Positions 44,391 to 54,032 are shown, numbered from the stretch's first letter. The stretch: 64,000 nt of DNA from Limnobaculum zhutongyuii (GCF_004295645.1 NZ_CP034752.1:3224001-3288000), one strand, 5' to 3'. The notes: generated by a model from the sequence alone, not told the origin. Program-made: numbers and translations.

Positions 44391-45176
44391 ATGAAAAAAA
44401 CGCTTATTGGTACCAGTTGGAAAATGAATAAAACATTGTCGGAAGCCATGGAGTTTTGCCAGATACTGGAAAAATTTATTCCGACACTTTCAGAACATAT
44501 TCAGCCCTTTATTATTCCTCCATTCACCTGTGTGCGCGATGTTACTCGTACCATCACCAACAGCCATACTCGTTGTCTAACCGGAGTGCAGAATATGCAC
44601 TATGAAGATTGTGGTGCCTTCACCGGTGAAATATCACCTTTAATGGTGAAAGATACCGGTGCAATTCTGGTTGAAATGGGTCACTCCGAACGGCGAGAAT
44701 TTTTTGGCGAAACCGATTTGACAGTACAAAAGAAAGCCGCGGCGGCATTAAAACACGGCCTGCGCCCATTAATCTGCATTGGCGATAGCGCACAAGATAT
44801 GGAATGGGGTACATCGGCAGAAACGGTTATCAGGCAAATGAAAGCCGCACTGTCAGGTTTAAGTCCATCCCTCGTTGAGCAAGTCATTATTGCCTATGAA
44901 CCAATCTGGGCCATCGGCGAACACGGCAAACCAGCAACACCGGAACAGGCCGAATATATCCATATACGCCTGCGTGCTGCACTTGTCGATTTGTATGGTG
45001 TGGAAACGGCGGGCAAAGTCTCTCTGCTCTATGGTGGCAGCGTTAACCCGCAAAATGCGACAGCGCTCATTGCCCGTCAGGATGTGGACGGCCTATTTAT
45101 CGGTCGCTCAACCTGGCAAGGGGAAGGATTCTGTCAAATTTTACACCTGATTGAAGACAGTCAAAAAGCCGGATAA
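44391..45176 (+). CDS. Triosephosphate isomerase-family enzyme, probably tetrulose-phosphate isomerase
   Basis: A 261-residue TIM-barrel enzyme with all catalytic residues of the family: Lys in GTSWKMNKT (about 13), His in VEMGHSERREFFGE (about 101), Glu in AYEPIWAIGEHG (about 171), and phosphate loop YGGSVNPQN. The loop-6 sequence IGEHGKPAT differs from ordinary TpiA (IGTGKTAT) and is of the type seen in EryH/LerI, which isomerise L-erythrulose 1-phosphate to D-erythrulose 4-phosphate. It lies at the edge of a cluster with DhaKL, RpiB, transaldolase and transketolase, which supports that role. Confidence 0.85.
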   Translation: MKKTLIGTSWKMNKTLSEAMEFCQILEKFIPTLSEHIQPFIIPPFTCVRDVTRTITNSHTRCLTGVQNMHYEDCGAFTGEISPLMVKDTGAILVEMGHSERREFFGETDLTVQKKAAAALKHGLRPLICIGDSAQDMEWGTSAETVIRQMKAALSGLSPSLVEQVIIAYEPIWAIGEHGKPATPEQAEYIHIRLRAALVDLYGVETAGKVSLLYGGSVNPQNATALIARQDVDGLFIGRSTWQGEGFCQILHLIEDSQKAG

Positions 45177-45197
45177 GCGATGAATGAGAGGCTATAA

Positions 45198-45228
45198 AAA
45201 AACCGGGCAGCTAACCTGCCCGGTTTTT
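45198..45228. terminator. Bidirectional terminator
   Basis: A 13-bp perfect stem AAAAACCGGGCAG/CTGCCCGGTTTTT with a 5-nt loop between the converging TIM-family and sugar isomerase-like genes. Confidence 0.9.
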
Positions 45229-45281
45229 ATCTATCTACTATTTAGTTCATTAACGCTGAAGCCACAAAATTTCAATTGCCC

Positions 45282-46127
45282 TTAACCGTTCAGCATTTTC
45301 TCAATGGCTAAACGTGAACGAACAAGAATATCCAGACTTTTTTCCAGTGGAGCCAACTGGTCACTTCTCAATGGCGTACTGTCCGCTAGCCGGTGCATTC
45401 TCAATGGAATTTCAAGGCTGCAGGGAATCGCCCTTTTCGCTAATGCAGGAAGAATAGTTTTATAATCAATCACTCCATCACCAATCGCAGGAAACCAAAA
45501 TTGATCTCCACGCATTTCCACATCTTTAATATGAAAATGCTGGCTGTACGGTAACATTGCTAAAACTTGCTCAACAGGATCCAATTCCGGACAAAGAGAA
45601 AGCATGTTTCCGGGATCGATATTCAGTGCGATTGCCGGATGGTCGAGCTCATCCAAAAGACGAATACCGTCTTCTGCGCTAGTAAAGGCGTCATAATTGT
45701 AATCACCACCGTTTTCCAGGCAAATTACACAGCCATAGTCAGCCGCTTCCGGTGCCAGTATCTTTAAATTATCTATCATTTTCTGCCGCTCTTTCTGTTC
45801 GGTTGTACAGGCATTCAGGCAGCGTATACCGAGCGCATGGGCAAAACGAATACGTAAACGGAACTTCTCTAACATATTCGCGCCAGCCAGATTCATCGTG
45901 CAACCCAATGCAATGGTAGATAAATCGTATTTCTGCAACAGCTCCTTGATATGACTGATACTACTGGTGGAAAACAATGAAGCGTTTAAATTTCCAACAT
46001 AACCTTCATTATAAGCCAGCTCTAAATAGCGGTATCCGGCTTGTTGGATAGTGCTAAACGCACTATCCAAATCATGCCCATCAAACATGGCAGTATTCAC
46101 CGCCATTTGAGTTAACTGGGAAGTCAT
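45282..46127 (-). CDS. Sugar phosphate isomerase/epimerase-like TIM barrel protein
   Basis: A 281-residue xylose isomerase-like (AP endonuclease 2 superfamily) barrel. Candidate metal ligands are Glu in ICLENGGDYNYDA, Asp in LNIDPGNML, His in HFHIKDV and Glu in SLEIPLRM. Members interconvert keto- and aldo-sugars or epimerise. An AGGAGC site precedes the ATG. It is the promoter-distal gene of a leftward operon with an amidohydrolase and an MFS transporter. Substrate unknown. Confidence 0.8.
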   Translation of the reverse strand: MTSQLTQMAVNTAMFDGHDLDSAFSTIQQAGYRYLELAYNEGYVGNLNASLFSTSSISHIKELLQKYDLSTIALGCTMNLAGANMLEKFRLRIRFAHALGIRCLNACTTEQKERQKMIDNLKILAPEAADYGCVICLENGGDYNYDAFTSAEDGIRLLDELDHPAIALNIDPGNMLSLCPELDPVEQVLAMLPYSQHFHIKDVEMRGDQFWFPAIGDGVIDYKTILPALAKRAIPCSLEIPLRMHRLADSTPLRSDQLAPLEKSLDILVRSRLAIEKMLNG

Positions 46128-46143
46128 TTGTGCTCCTTATGGA

Positions 46144-47070
46144 TTAAGGCTTCAAGTTTTGAGTTCGGTAATATTTTCGGGAATTGGTACAAAACAGTTT
46201 ATGTTGCTCTTCATAGGGCAACTCACGGACTGCCAACTTAAACCCAGAAAAAATCGTATCAAAAGAACCACATAAGCTATCAACTGGAAAATTACTGGCA
46301 AACATGGCGCGGTCAGTGCCGAAGATAGAAATCGTTTCATTAATAATCCAGCGATTATCCTCAATGCTCCAGGGCCTGTCCGCCAAACCAATGCCGGATA
46401 TTTTAACCACGACATTCGGCATCTCGGCAAAGTTCGTCATCGCCTGATGCCAATTGGCCAGTCCTTCAGCACTACGGTCGGAAGGCAAGCCGGTGTGGTT
46501 AAGAATAATCAACGTATTCGGGAAATCAGCCGCCAACCTTTTGGCTTCATGCAGGTTCCACCACGGCGTCTGGAGATCAAAATGCAGGCCATTTTTCTCT
46601 AACTTCGCATACCCCTGAAGCCAACGATCGTCACACATCAAGGTACGTTCACCGTCTGCCGCCCTCTGCGGCGTCGCTGCGCCACCGGGTTTATGCCGAA
46701 CGCTACGCACTAATTGATAATTAGCTTGAACGGCAAGCAATTCAGCCGCGTTTTCAGCATCAAGCCAGGCCTGAGCCACAACCGCATTTGGTGCCCCAAA
46801 GTGTTTAGCTACCCGGTGAATATACTCCGTTTCACCGGTAGGATCGGTCGGATCCCACTCTGCATCAATGTAAACCGTTTCCACAACATGATGCTTAGCC
46901 GCATCCTTAAAGTAGTCCGGCGGTAAATACTCACGTTTAATCGAAGTATAATCACCGTAGCGAAACGGAATTAACACATCATCAGCCAACCAGGGGTGGG
47001 GATTGACCGCCGGTTCCCAAAAATGGTGGTGGGCATCCACTATTGGTCCGTCATAATATTGTTTCGTCAT
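46144..47070 (-). CDS. Amidohydrolase-family lactonase (COG3618 type), copy 1
   Basis: A 308-residue amidohydrolase_2 barrel. Metal motif VDAHHHFW at the N-terminus (residues 12-19), ILNHTGLPSDR in the middle and MFASNFPVDS near residue 260 match the family that contains L-fuconolactone, rhamnonolactone and pyrone-dicarboxylate lactonases. It would open a sugar lactone to an acid. AGGAG precedes ATG; the upstream MFS gene ends 2 bases away. Its paralogue is at 58160. Confidence 0.85.
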   Translation of the reverse strand: MTKQYYDGPIVDAHHHFWEPAVNPHPWLADDVLIPFRYGDYTSIKREYLPPDYFKDAAKHHVVETVYIDAEWDPTDPTGETEYIHRVAKHFGAPNAVVAQAWLDAENAAELLAVQANYQLVRSVRHKPGGAATPQRAADGERTLMCDDRWLQGYAKLEKNGLHFDLQTPWWNLHEAKRLAADFPNTLIILNHTGLPSDRSAEGLANWHQAMTNFAEMPNVVVKISGIGLADRPWSIEDNRWIINETISIFGTDRAMFASNFPVDSLCGSFDTIFSGFKLAVRELPYEEQHKLFCTNSRKYYRTQNLKP

Positions 47071-47072
47071 CT

Positions 47073-48422
47073 TCAGCTCCTGTTAATTGACTGCCCGGTA
47101 TTTTTGATGGTTTTGGAACCGATCAGACAGGTGCCAAAAACATACATACCGGCACAACAGGCGAAGAACACCAGAACACTGTCATAACCGCCAGTTGCTT
47201 CAATAATTAAACCAACCAAAATTGGAACCAAAATACCTCCGGTATTACCAGCCATATTCATCGTACCGCCAACAATACCCACGCGACTTTTTGGTGCCAG
47301 TAATGCCGGGAAACTCCAGTAGATACTGCCCCACATCAGGAAGAATGCGGCAATCGATAATACTGCTACGGCAATAGCCGGATCGCTCAAATAAGGCAAT
47401 GAAGCAAAAGAGACCAAAGTGATTAAACCGGAGAACGCCAATAGAATTTTTAGCGAAACAATATGGCTCATGCCGCGTTTAACCAAAAGGTCAAACAGGA
47501 AACCACCGGCTAAAGAACCCGCAGCACCGGCCATAAAAATAATGAAAGTTGCGTTACCAATAGTGTGTAAATCAAATCCTCGGGCATTCGATAAATAACT
47601 TGGTCCCCAGGTTAATAAGCCAAACCAGGTCATTGCCCATGCAGCCCGACCAATCAGAATGGCAGTTAAAGAACGAACAGGAACGCCAATCCCTTTTGGT
47701 GCCACTTCCTCTTCTGCACTTTGAGCAGGATTCACCATGTCATCATTAATCGTATCCAGCTCAGCCTGATTCACTTTTGGGTGAGTGGCCGGATTATCCC
47801 GCAGGTAGTACCACGAAATCCAACCCAGAAAAATAGTGACCACCCCGGCGATAGCAAAAACAATTCGCCATGAGCCAAGAGAAACCAGCATATAAGCAAT
47901 AACAATACCGCCAATAGCTGCGCCTAATGGACCACCACAATCCATTAATACTGCGCCTCGTCCGCGTTCTTTAGACGAAAGCCACAGTGAGTTCATTTTT
48001 CCGCCCGCGGGGAATAACGGCGCTTCCGCTGCACCTAATGCCATACGGGTGAATAAAAGCGAAAGACCACCGGTGGAAAATGCAGCCAGCGTTTGGAATA
48101 CACCCCAAAAGACGGTTGAACCAGTAATAATTTTACGCGGACCATATTTATCGATCAGCCAGCCGCCAGGAATTTGCAACAACGCATAAGCCCAGAAGAA
48201 ACTGCTGAGGATAATCCCCTGCATGGTTGGTGATAGGTCGAACTCTTTGGCGATAGTTGGCATGCCGATAGAAAGTGATATCCGGTCAATTAAGTTAATA
48301 ACGACCAGTACAAATATAATAGCAAAAATAGTCCAACGAACTTTTGTTGGTCGTTCAGATGGCTTTCCATCAGATGTAAGCGTTCCCTGAGCATCTATTT
48401 GCTCAGTATGTTGAGTTTTCAT
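47073..48422 (-). CDS. MFS transporter, anion:cation symporter (ACS) type
   Basis: A 449-residue, 12-segment transporter with signatures of the ACS family (GWLIDKYGPRKIITG, LLFTRMALGAAEAPLFPAGG, MDCGGPLGAAIGG). ACS members include ExuT, GudP and DgoT-like carriers of hexuronates, aldarates and aldonates. AGGGG lies 5 bases before ATG. Organised with the lactonase and the isomerase-like gene. Confidence 0.88.
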   Translation of the reverse strand: MKTQHTEQIDAQGTLTSDGKPSERPTKVRWTIFAIIFVLVVINLIDRISLSIGMPTIAKEFDLSPTMQGIILSSFFWAYALLQIPGGWLIDKYGPRKIITGSTVFWGVFQTLAAFSTGGLSLLFTRMALGAAEAPLFPAGGKMNSLWLSSKERGRGAVLMDCGGPLGAAIGGIVIAYMLVSLGSWRIVFAIAGVVTIFLGWISWYYLRDNPATHPKVNQAELDTINDDMVNPAQSAEEEVAPKGIGVPVRSLTAILIGRAAWAMTWFGLLTWGPSYLSNARGFDLHTIGNATFIIFMAGAAGSLAGGFLFDLLVKRGMSHIVSLKILLAFSGLITLVSFASLPYLSDPAIAVAVLSIAAFFLMWGSIYWSFPALLAPKSRVGIVGGTMNMAGNTGGILVPILVGLIIEATGGYDSVLVFFACCAGMYVFGTCLIGSKTIKNTGQSINRS

Positions 48423-48496
48423 GATTACCCCTATCGCGTTGAATAATTTATATTTTTTATTTTAACGATATCTTTTCTTTATTTAGTTTTGATGAT

Positions 48497-48526
48497 GGGA
48501 AGCTAATCTTTACAGGCTAGCTTCCC
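48497..48526. other. Hairpin between dhaL and MFS genes
   Basis: GGGAAGCTA/TAGCTTCCC 9-bp stem with 12-nt loop in the 144-base gap; no T-run on the minus strand, so perhaps a partial terminator or processing site inside the long leftward operon. Confidence 0.45.
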
Positions 48527-48566
48527 TGGGTATTACTGAACTCTGCCTTAAATATTCTTTATTTTA

Positions 48567-49202
48567 TTAAGCCCGTTCCACCAGACCTTCGGCCATAAAC
48601 ACCAATATCAGTGACATCGATACAGCCCCTGGATCGACATGCCCCAGTGAACGCTCACCTAAGGTTTTAGAGCGGCCAAACACGGCAACCATATCTTTGG
48701 TTCTTTCTGCTCCCTCTTGAGCCGCGGCAGCAATTTCAGGCAGTGCTTTCTCTAACGAGGTATTCCCCAAAGCTTGGGCTTTTTCTGCCGCCGCCGCTAA
48801 AGCATCAACCATCGTCTTATCGCCAGGTTTTGCACCACCACGTTGAAATACTGCATTCAATCCTTCAGTCAAAAACCGGGACAGAACCGGTGTGGTTAAA
48901 TTGGCTTCCCCGGCGATAGCTTTGCCGCCAGCACGGAATAACGTACCGAAAATCGCCCCGGATGCACCGCCCATACTGGACATCATACGGGTACCGACTT
49001 GCAGTAGCAGAGCGCCAATATCTTGAGGATTACAGCTATCTCCATCCAGTAAAGTGACAACCGCGGCGAAACCTCTTTGCATCCCTAAGCCGTGATCACC
49101 ATCGCCAATAACCTGATCTAAACGGGTTAATTCCGGCTCGCTGGCAACCATTTTTTCTGCCGTACTACGAAGAACATTGCGTGTTGTTGTTAAATCCATC
49201 AT
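48567..49202 (-). CDS. dhaL: DhaL-like ATP/ADP-binding subunit of a ketose kinase
   Basis: A 211-residue helical-barrel protein. The nucleotide/Mg motif IGDGDHGLGMQRG (about residues 30-42) and GGASGAIFGTLFRAGG are typical of DhaL. The ATG at 49202 with GGAG upstream was chosen; a longer frame to 49262 would overlap dhaK. With DhaK it forms a kinase for dihydroxyacetone-like ketoses. No PTS subunit DhaM is in the window, so it may use ATP directly, as in L-erythrulose kinase LerK (inference). Confidence 0.88.
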   Translation of the reverse strand: MMDLTTTRNVLRSTAEKMVASEPELTRLDQVIGDGDHGLGMQRGFAAVVTLLDGDSCNPQDIGALLLQVGTRMMSSMGGASGAIFGTLFRAGGKAIAGEANLTTPVLSRFLTEGLNAVFQRGGAKPGDKTMVDALAAAAEKAQALGNTSLEKALPEIAAAAQEGAERTKDMVAVFGRSKTLGERSLGHVDPGAVSMSLILVFMAEGLVERA

Positions 49203-49203
49203 C

Positions 49204-50202
49204 TTATTTTCTCCAAGCAAAACTGTGGCAAGGGGCGTCATACAAAGGAAGTAACTCATCATCCAGCTTCATTAGCGTGATGGAATATCCTGACATTTCC
49301 TGCGCGGTACAGAAGCTACCGACTAAGGTATCGTGAATAATTATCCCGTGTTCATTCAGTAACTGATGCGCTTTTCGGTTAGCTATTAATAATTCCGTCA
49401 CAGTTGAACCACCGAGGTTATTAATTAGCAAACTCACACGATCGCCAGCCTTGAAAGGTAAATCAGCGCATAAACGTTCAACAATCTCGGTCACAATTTC
49501 ATCTGCAGTCACCATCTTTTGACGACGAACGCCTTGCTCACCGTGGATCCCCATTCCCAACTCTAATTCATCATCAGCCAGTTCAAAGTTAAAGCCATCA
49601 TTTAGCGGTAAAGAACATGCGGATAATGCAACGCCCATAGAACGCGTATTATCATTCGCCTTAACGGCCAGGCGATGAACTTCATCAAGATCCTTCATTT
49701 GCGATGCAGCGGCACCCGCAATTTTCAACACCATCATGTCGCCCGCAACACCCCGGCGATCGCTTTTCTTCTCAATAGCGATATCATCGGTAACCCGGAT
49801 TGTCCGGCTTGGAATCCCCTCTTCTTCCAGTAATTCTGCGGCAATATCAAAGTTCATATTATCGCCAGCATAATTGCCATAAACGAATAGCACCCCTTTA
49901 CCACGATCTGCCGCTTGCACAGCGGCAATAATGATATCAGGTGATGGCGAAGTGAATATTTCACCCAACGCAGAGGCATCCGCTAAGCCTTTACCCACAT
50001 AACCAGCAAACATCGGTTCGTGGCCGCTGCCTCCGCCAATTAAAACAATAACCTGATTATCAGGAATATCGCGACGTACGGTGGCACAAAAGCCTTCAAC
50101 TTTTTGCATATCTCCACCGCTGGCAGCAATCAAACCCTCCAGTTGTTCTTCGGGAACGTTATGCGGATCGTTAAGCAGTTTTTTAGGTTTTCTGATACTC
50201 AT
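49204..50202 (-). CDS. dhaK: DhaK-like ketose-binding kinase subunit
   Basis: A 332-residue DhaK domain: LIGGGSGHEPMFAGYVGKGLAD (about residues 55-75), YGNYAGDNMNF, and GMGIHGEQGVRR with the His (about 217) that binds the ketose covalently as hemiaminal. Substrate can be dihydroxyacetone, erythrulose or apulose in this family. The presence of TIM- and RpiB-family tetrose isomerases in the cluster favours L-erythrulose. One base separates it from dhaL. Confidence 0.88.
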   Translation of the reverse strand: MSIRKPKKLLNDPHNVPEEQLEGLIAASGGDMQKVEGFCATVRRDIPDNQVIVLIGGGSGHEPMFAGYVGKGLADASALGEIFTSPSPDIIIAAVQAADRGKGVLFVYGNYAGDNMNFDIAAELLEEEGIPSRTIRVTDDIAIEKKSDRRGVAGDMMVLKIAGAAASQMKDLDEVHRLAVKANDNTRSMGVALSACSLPLNDGFNFELADDELELGMGIHGEQGVRRQKMVTADEIVTEIVERLCADLPFKAGDRVSLLINNLGGSTVTELLIANRKAHQLLNEHGIIIHDTLVGSFCTAQEMSGYSITLMKLDDELLPLYDAPCHSFAWRK

Positions 50203-50216
50203 CTCAACATCATCCT

Positions 50217-51230
50217 TTATTGTTTACTTACCAGAAGGACATTTTTTGCCATATTAACGGTGATACTCAGCGCATTTTCATACGCCAGTGGCGAAGCCAG
50301 ATTCTGACCATAAATGTTATAAGCCGTGCCGTGGTTAGCGGTTGCAATAGGAATTGGCACGCCACCCTGAACTGTCACACCTCGTTCAAATCCCAGCATT
50401 TTTAACGCAGTGGCAAACTGGTCGTGATACATAGATACAACGGCATCCAATTTAAGATCTTGAACTGCCTTAATGGTGGTATCCGCAGGATAAGGGCCAT
50501 AAACATCAATCCCTTTTGCTTTAGCCAGCTCCATTGCTGGCTTGATAATGGTCTGTTCTTCATCACCAAATAACCCGCCTTCACCACCATGTGGGTTTAA
50601 TGCCTGAACGGCAATTTTGGGTTGAGCAATGCCTGCCTGAACTAATGTTTTCTGCATCAGCTCAATACAATCTACAACGCTTTCAATGGATAGATTAGCA
50701 ACAATATCTTTAAACGGAATATGCGAAGTAACGCGACCCGCCCAGATGTTATCCACCACGTTTAATTCACAGGCAAAGTCTTTAAAATCGGTTAATTCGG
50801 CGAACCAGTGAAGTTCATCACGGTGTTTCAATCCACCTTTATGCATCGCCTGTTTATTGAGAGGGGCAAAACAAATACCTTGAGTGAAACCTGCCTGAGT
50901 CATCTCTACGGCACGCTTCAGGGTTTCCAGCATATAGACACCACTTTGCTCGGTAGCAACACCGTACTCAAATGGCGCAGGGTGGCTGTTTTTATGTTGG
51001 AACAGGACCGGAACACCGGGTTTAAAAATGACATTGGCAATATCGTCCGCTTCTTCATAAGAAAAGCGACAATTGGCAATTTTCATCCCTTTTTCCAGCT
51101 CATCCTTATCGGCGATAATGGCAATATTAGCCTTTAAACGATTCTCTTGTTTTGATAATACTTTCGCCACTAACTCAGGGCCTACACCTGCAGGATCGCC
51201 AAGTATTAATGCTATTGATGGAATTGTCAT
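50217..51230 (-). CDS. PdxA2-like 4-phospho-sugar acid dehydrogenase
   Basis: A 337-residue enzyme of the PdxA family: ALILGDPAGVGPEL at the N-terminus, ALNPHGGEGGLFGDEE and VSMYHDQ (metal-binding His), and TANHGTAYNI. PdxA2 members outside vitamin B6 synthesis oxidise 4-phospho-threonate or -erythronate, which decarboxylates to DHAP. They usually pair with a DUF1537 kinase; none is in this window. An ATG at 51236 is also possible. Located between dhaK and an MFS gene, in the same operon. Confidence 0.85.
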   Translation of the reverse strand: MTIPSIALILGDPAGVGPELVAKVLSKQENRLKANIAIIADKDELEKGMKIANCRFSYEEADDIANVIFKPGVPVLFQHKNSHPAPFEYGVATEQSGVYMLETLKRAVEMTQAGFTQGICFAPLNKQAMHKGGLKHRDELHWFAELTDFKDFACELNVVDNIWAGRVTSHIPFKDIVANLSIESVVDCIELMQKTLVQAGIAQPKIAVQALNPHGGEGGLFGDEEQTIIKPAMELAKAKGIDVYGPYPADTTIKAVQDLKLDAVVSMYHDQFATALKMLGFERGVTVQGGVPIPIATANHGTAYNIYGQNLASPLAYENALSITVNMAKNVLLVSKQ

Positions 51231-51258
51231 AATCATTACCTATTTATTTTTGGTTAAA

Positions 51259-52524
51259 TCAAAATTTATTTTCCGGCACACGTAATTGAATATCCGGACG
51301 CATGAAGAAAGTAAGGAAAATACCAACAACCAACAGCACCACTGAACCGTAGAACGGCAAGCTCCAGTTTCCTGTTCTGTCGATAATCACGCCAAAAACG
51401 ATAGGCGAGATAATTCCCGCTACGGCAGACCCCGCATTCATTAACCCACTGGCAATCCCGACATATTTTGGCGTGATATCCATAGGCACCGCCCAAATTG
51501 GACCAATGGTTAACTCCAGGCAAAAGAACGCCACACTCAGACAAATGGTCATCACTAAGAGTGACTGGGTATTAATCACGGGAATAAGCAGTAGCAAAAC
51601 CGTAATAAAACTGAAAATAATAATATTGCGTCTGGCGGTAACCACGTTGCCCGTATTTTTGAGCACGCGATCGCTAACTAGCCCACCAACGGTATTACCA
51701 ACAACGCCAGATAAGAAAACGCCAGCCGTGAACAGCGCCGATGATTTCAGATCCATATTTCTTCCGTGCATAAAAAATGTTGGTAACCAGGTAAAAAACA
51801 GCCAACTTGTCCAGCCATAGCAGAAATAAACCCCCATAGTAGGTCCCATTCTTTTTAATAACGGGCCCCAGGGAGTTGGCTCTGCTTTTATACTAAGATC
51901 CTTTTTCTCATAGACTGGTACGCCGTCTAATTCATCTGCCGTAATGTCTTTATGGTCCCTTGGGTCATCTTTAAATGAAATAATCCATGATACTAACCAA
52001 ATAAATGTGATAATCCCCAGGCTGATAAATGCACCACGCCATGACCAGAAGGCAACTAATACAACAATAATGGGTGGTGTAATGGCATTACCTAAACGCG
52101 AGAAAGAGTGCGTGATCCCCTGAACAAAACCGCGCTGCTGAGGCTTAAACCAGTAAGTAATTGCACGAGCTTGCGAGGGTAATGCAGCCCCTTCACCTAC
52201 GCCCAGAAGCAGACGCGCCATAAAGAGAGAAATAAAACCGCCCACAAAACCGGTTAATACCGTCGCGATCACCCATATGACTCCGCAAAAAATGATCATT
52301 CTGCGAGCGCCAAGGCGATCCACAAACCAGCCACCAATTATCTGGAATATTGCGTAGGTGTATGCAAATGCAGAAAAAATAACACCTAATTCTGTATTAC
52401 TTAGCCCGAGTTCATCTTTAATCAACCCAGCTGTTGCAGCCAGATTCACTCGGTCAACATACATTAAAAAAGACATGACACAGAATAATGCGAGTATCTT
52501 TGTTCTGGCTCTTAGTTGAAACAT
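51259..52524 (-). CDS. MFS transporter, ACS family
   Basis: A 421-residue transporter with 12 segments; DRVNLAATAGLIKDELGLS, GWFVDRLGARRMI and RLLLGVGEGAALPSQARAI are typical for ACS carriers of sugar acids. GGGGAAG precedes ATG. It is the first gene of the leftward operon that starts at the divergent promoter region with the SorC regulator, so it is the likely uptake protein for the inducing substrate. Confidence 0.88.
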   Translation of the reverse strand: MFQLRARTKILALFCVMSFLMYVDRVNLAATAGLIKDELGLSNTELGVIFSAFAYTYAIFQIIGGWFVDRLGARRMIIFCGVIWVIATVLTGFVGGFISLFMARLLLGVGEGAALPSQARAITYWFKPQQRGFVQGITHSFSRLGNAITPPIIVVLVAFWSWRGAFISLGIITFIWLVSWIISFKDDPRDHKDITADELDGVPVYEKKDLSIKAEPTPWGPLLKRMGPTMGVYFCYGWTSWLFFTWLPTFFMHGRNMDLKSSALFTAGVFLSGVVGNTVGGLVSDRVLKNTGNVVTARRNIIIFSFITVLLLLIPVINTQSLLVMTICLSVAFFCLELTIGPIWAVPMDITPKYVGIASGLMNAGSAVAGIISPIVFGVIIDRTGNWSLPFYGSVVLLVVGIFLTFFMRPDIQLRVPENKF

Positions 52525-52715
52525 AGTCTTCCCCTAAACCGCTTTTATTAATCGGTAAGATTTATTAGTGGGTTGGCATACCTGAAGCCGTTTCTCTTCT
52601 TTTGCAAATTAACAAGCTCGGTTTCCTCCGCTTATTGTTTTGCGTAGCTTTAGGGAATGCTTTCCTTATTTCGACTACTACTGCCGTATTATTGTTAGCC
52701 CTCAATAATACAAAA

Positions 52716-52738
52716 GAACAAATGCAAAACTTTTGTTC
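52716..52738. promoter_or_regulatory. Candidate SorC-type operator 1
   Basis: GAACAAA (52716-52722) and TTTGTTC (52732-52738) form a perfect 7-bp inverted repeat with 9-base spacer in the AT-rich 468-base divergent region between the MFS and regulator genes. The extended half GAACAAATG recurs exactly 150 bases further on. Confidence 0.5.
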
Positions 52739-52865
52739 ATCTATATCAGCAAAAATTAAGCAATAAAAAAAGACAAAGATCGCATTCTGTCCTTTTTATT
52801 GGCTTATATTTCTAATTTCGTGAGCTGAATCGTTTTTACTGAAGATAATAAAAAGTACGCAACCA

Positions 52866-52908
52866 GAACAAATGAAAAATTTCTATTCATCATGAGTAAC
52901 AAATGTTC
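52866..52908. promoter_or_regulatory. Candidate SorC-type operator 2
   Basis: GAACAAATG (52866-52874) is followed by AACAAATGTTC (52898-52908). Both repeat the AACAAATG word of site 1. Two such sites flanking the promoters could allow looping by a tetrameric SorC protein (inference). Confidence 0.45.
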
Positions 52909-52992
52909 TAATAAGCCCAATTAAGTAAGATCGCTATCATTAGAATCCATGTAATAACATAATGTTATTATTATCATGATTAACTAAAAGGC

Positions 52993-53970
52993 ATGAACTC
53001 AATGGAAAAACAAACTGTTCCTCATGATAATGAACTGCTGACAGAAATTGCCGTTGCTTATTATCAGGATGAAATGACCCAGGAAGAGATTGCTCATAAG
53101 TTCGGTATATCGAGAATCAAGGTTGGTCGTTTACTTAAACGGGCTAAATCTGAAGGCATTGTTGAGATTACTGTGCGCTATCACCCGGTGTTCAGTACCC
53201 GATTAGAACAACAACTGATTGAACATTTTGGCCTGAAACGAGCCCTCATCGCCCTGGACCATCAGGATGAAGATGAACAACGGCGTCAGGTTGCCTCTCT
53301 GGTTTCTAACTATCTGGCAACTAACTTAAAGGACAATACCGTCCTCGCCGTTGGTCAGGGGCGCAATATTGCTGCCGTAGCCGATCATGTCAGTATGGTG
53401 CCGGAACGAAGCTGTAAGTTTATTTGTGGGATTGGCGGCACCCATCGCCCCGGAGACGCGATTAACGCCGACCATATCAGCCGACGTCTGGCGAAAAAAT
53501 TCGGAGGAACCAGTGAAACTCTTTATGCCCCTGCTTATGTAGAAAACCGTGCATTAAAAGAAGCATTTATGCAAAATGGCACCATTAAAGAAACGCTGGA
53601 CCGTGCCCGTAAAGCCGATATCGCACTCGTTGGTATTGGTGATATGAATGAAAATAGCTATATGGTGAAGCTGGGTTGGTTTACCCCACAAGAAATCGTT
53701 GACGCCAGCTTACATCAGGGTGTTACGGGAGAAATTGCCGGATATGATTTCTTTAATGCTCAAGGGCTACCAGCAAACACTGTAATGAACGATCGCGTTA
53801 TTGGCCTTAGCACGGAAGAACTACGCCAAATGCCTTGTGTTATCGCCATCGCCTCAGAAAGCACGAAGGCGCTGGCTATTTTAGGTGCTCTGCGTACCGG
53901 TGCCATTGATATTATTGCCACTAGCGCTTCCAATGCCCGTACTATTTTGAATATGCTGCAGCAGCAATAA
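52993..53970 (+). CDS. SorC-family sugar-binding regulator
   Basis: A 325-residue regulator. N-terminal helix-turn-helix MTQEEIAHKFGISRIKVGRLLKRAKSEG and a C-terminal sugar-phosphate-binding SorC domain with GQGRNIAAVADHV, GIGGTHRPGDAINADHI and VIGLSTEELRQMP. EryD of erythritol operons belongs to this family. Transcribed divergently from the MFS-pdxA2-dhaKL operon. The start may be 52993 or the ATG at 53002. Confidence 0.9.
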   Translation: MNSMEKQTVPHDNELLTEIAVAYYQDEMTQEEIAHKFGISRIKVGRLLKRAKSEGIVEITVRYHPVFSTRLEQQLIEHFGLKRALIALDHQDEDEQRRQVASLVSNYLATNLKDNTVLAVGQGRNIAAVADHVSMVPERSCKFICGIGGTHRPGDAINADHISRRLAKKFGGTSETLYAPAYVENRALKEAFMQNGTIKETLDRARKADIALVGIGDMNENSYMVKLGWFTPQEIVDASLHQGVTGEIAGYDFFNAQGLPANTVMNDRVIGLSTEELRQMPCVIAIASESTKALAILGALRTGAIDIIATSASNARTILNMLQQQ

Positions 53971-53992
53971 TACTTGCCTGTATGGTCTGATT

Positions 53993-54032
53993 AAATACCG
54001 ATTCAAACCTGTTTTTGAGTCGGTATTTTTTT
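53993..54032 (+). terminator. Terminator after the SorC gene
   Basis: AAATACCGATTCAAA pairs with TTTGAGTCGGTATTT (one mismatch), followed by TTTT. The rest of 54033-54436 is non-coding and carries the promoter of the rpiB-tal-tkt unit. Confidence 0.85.
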
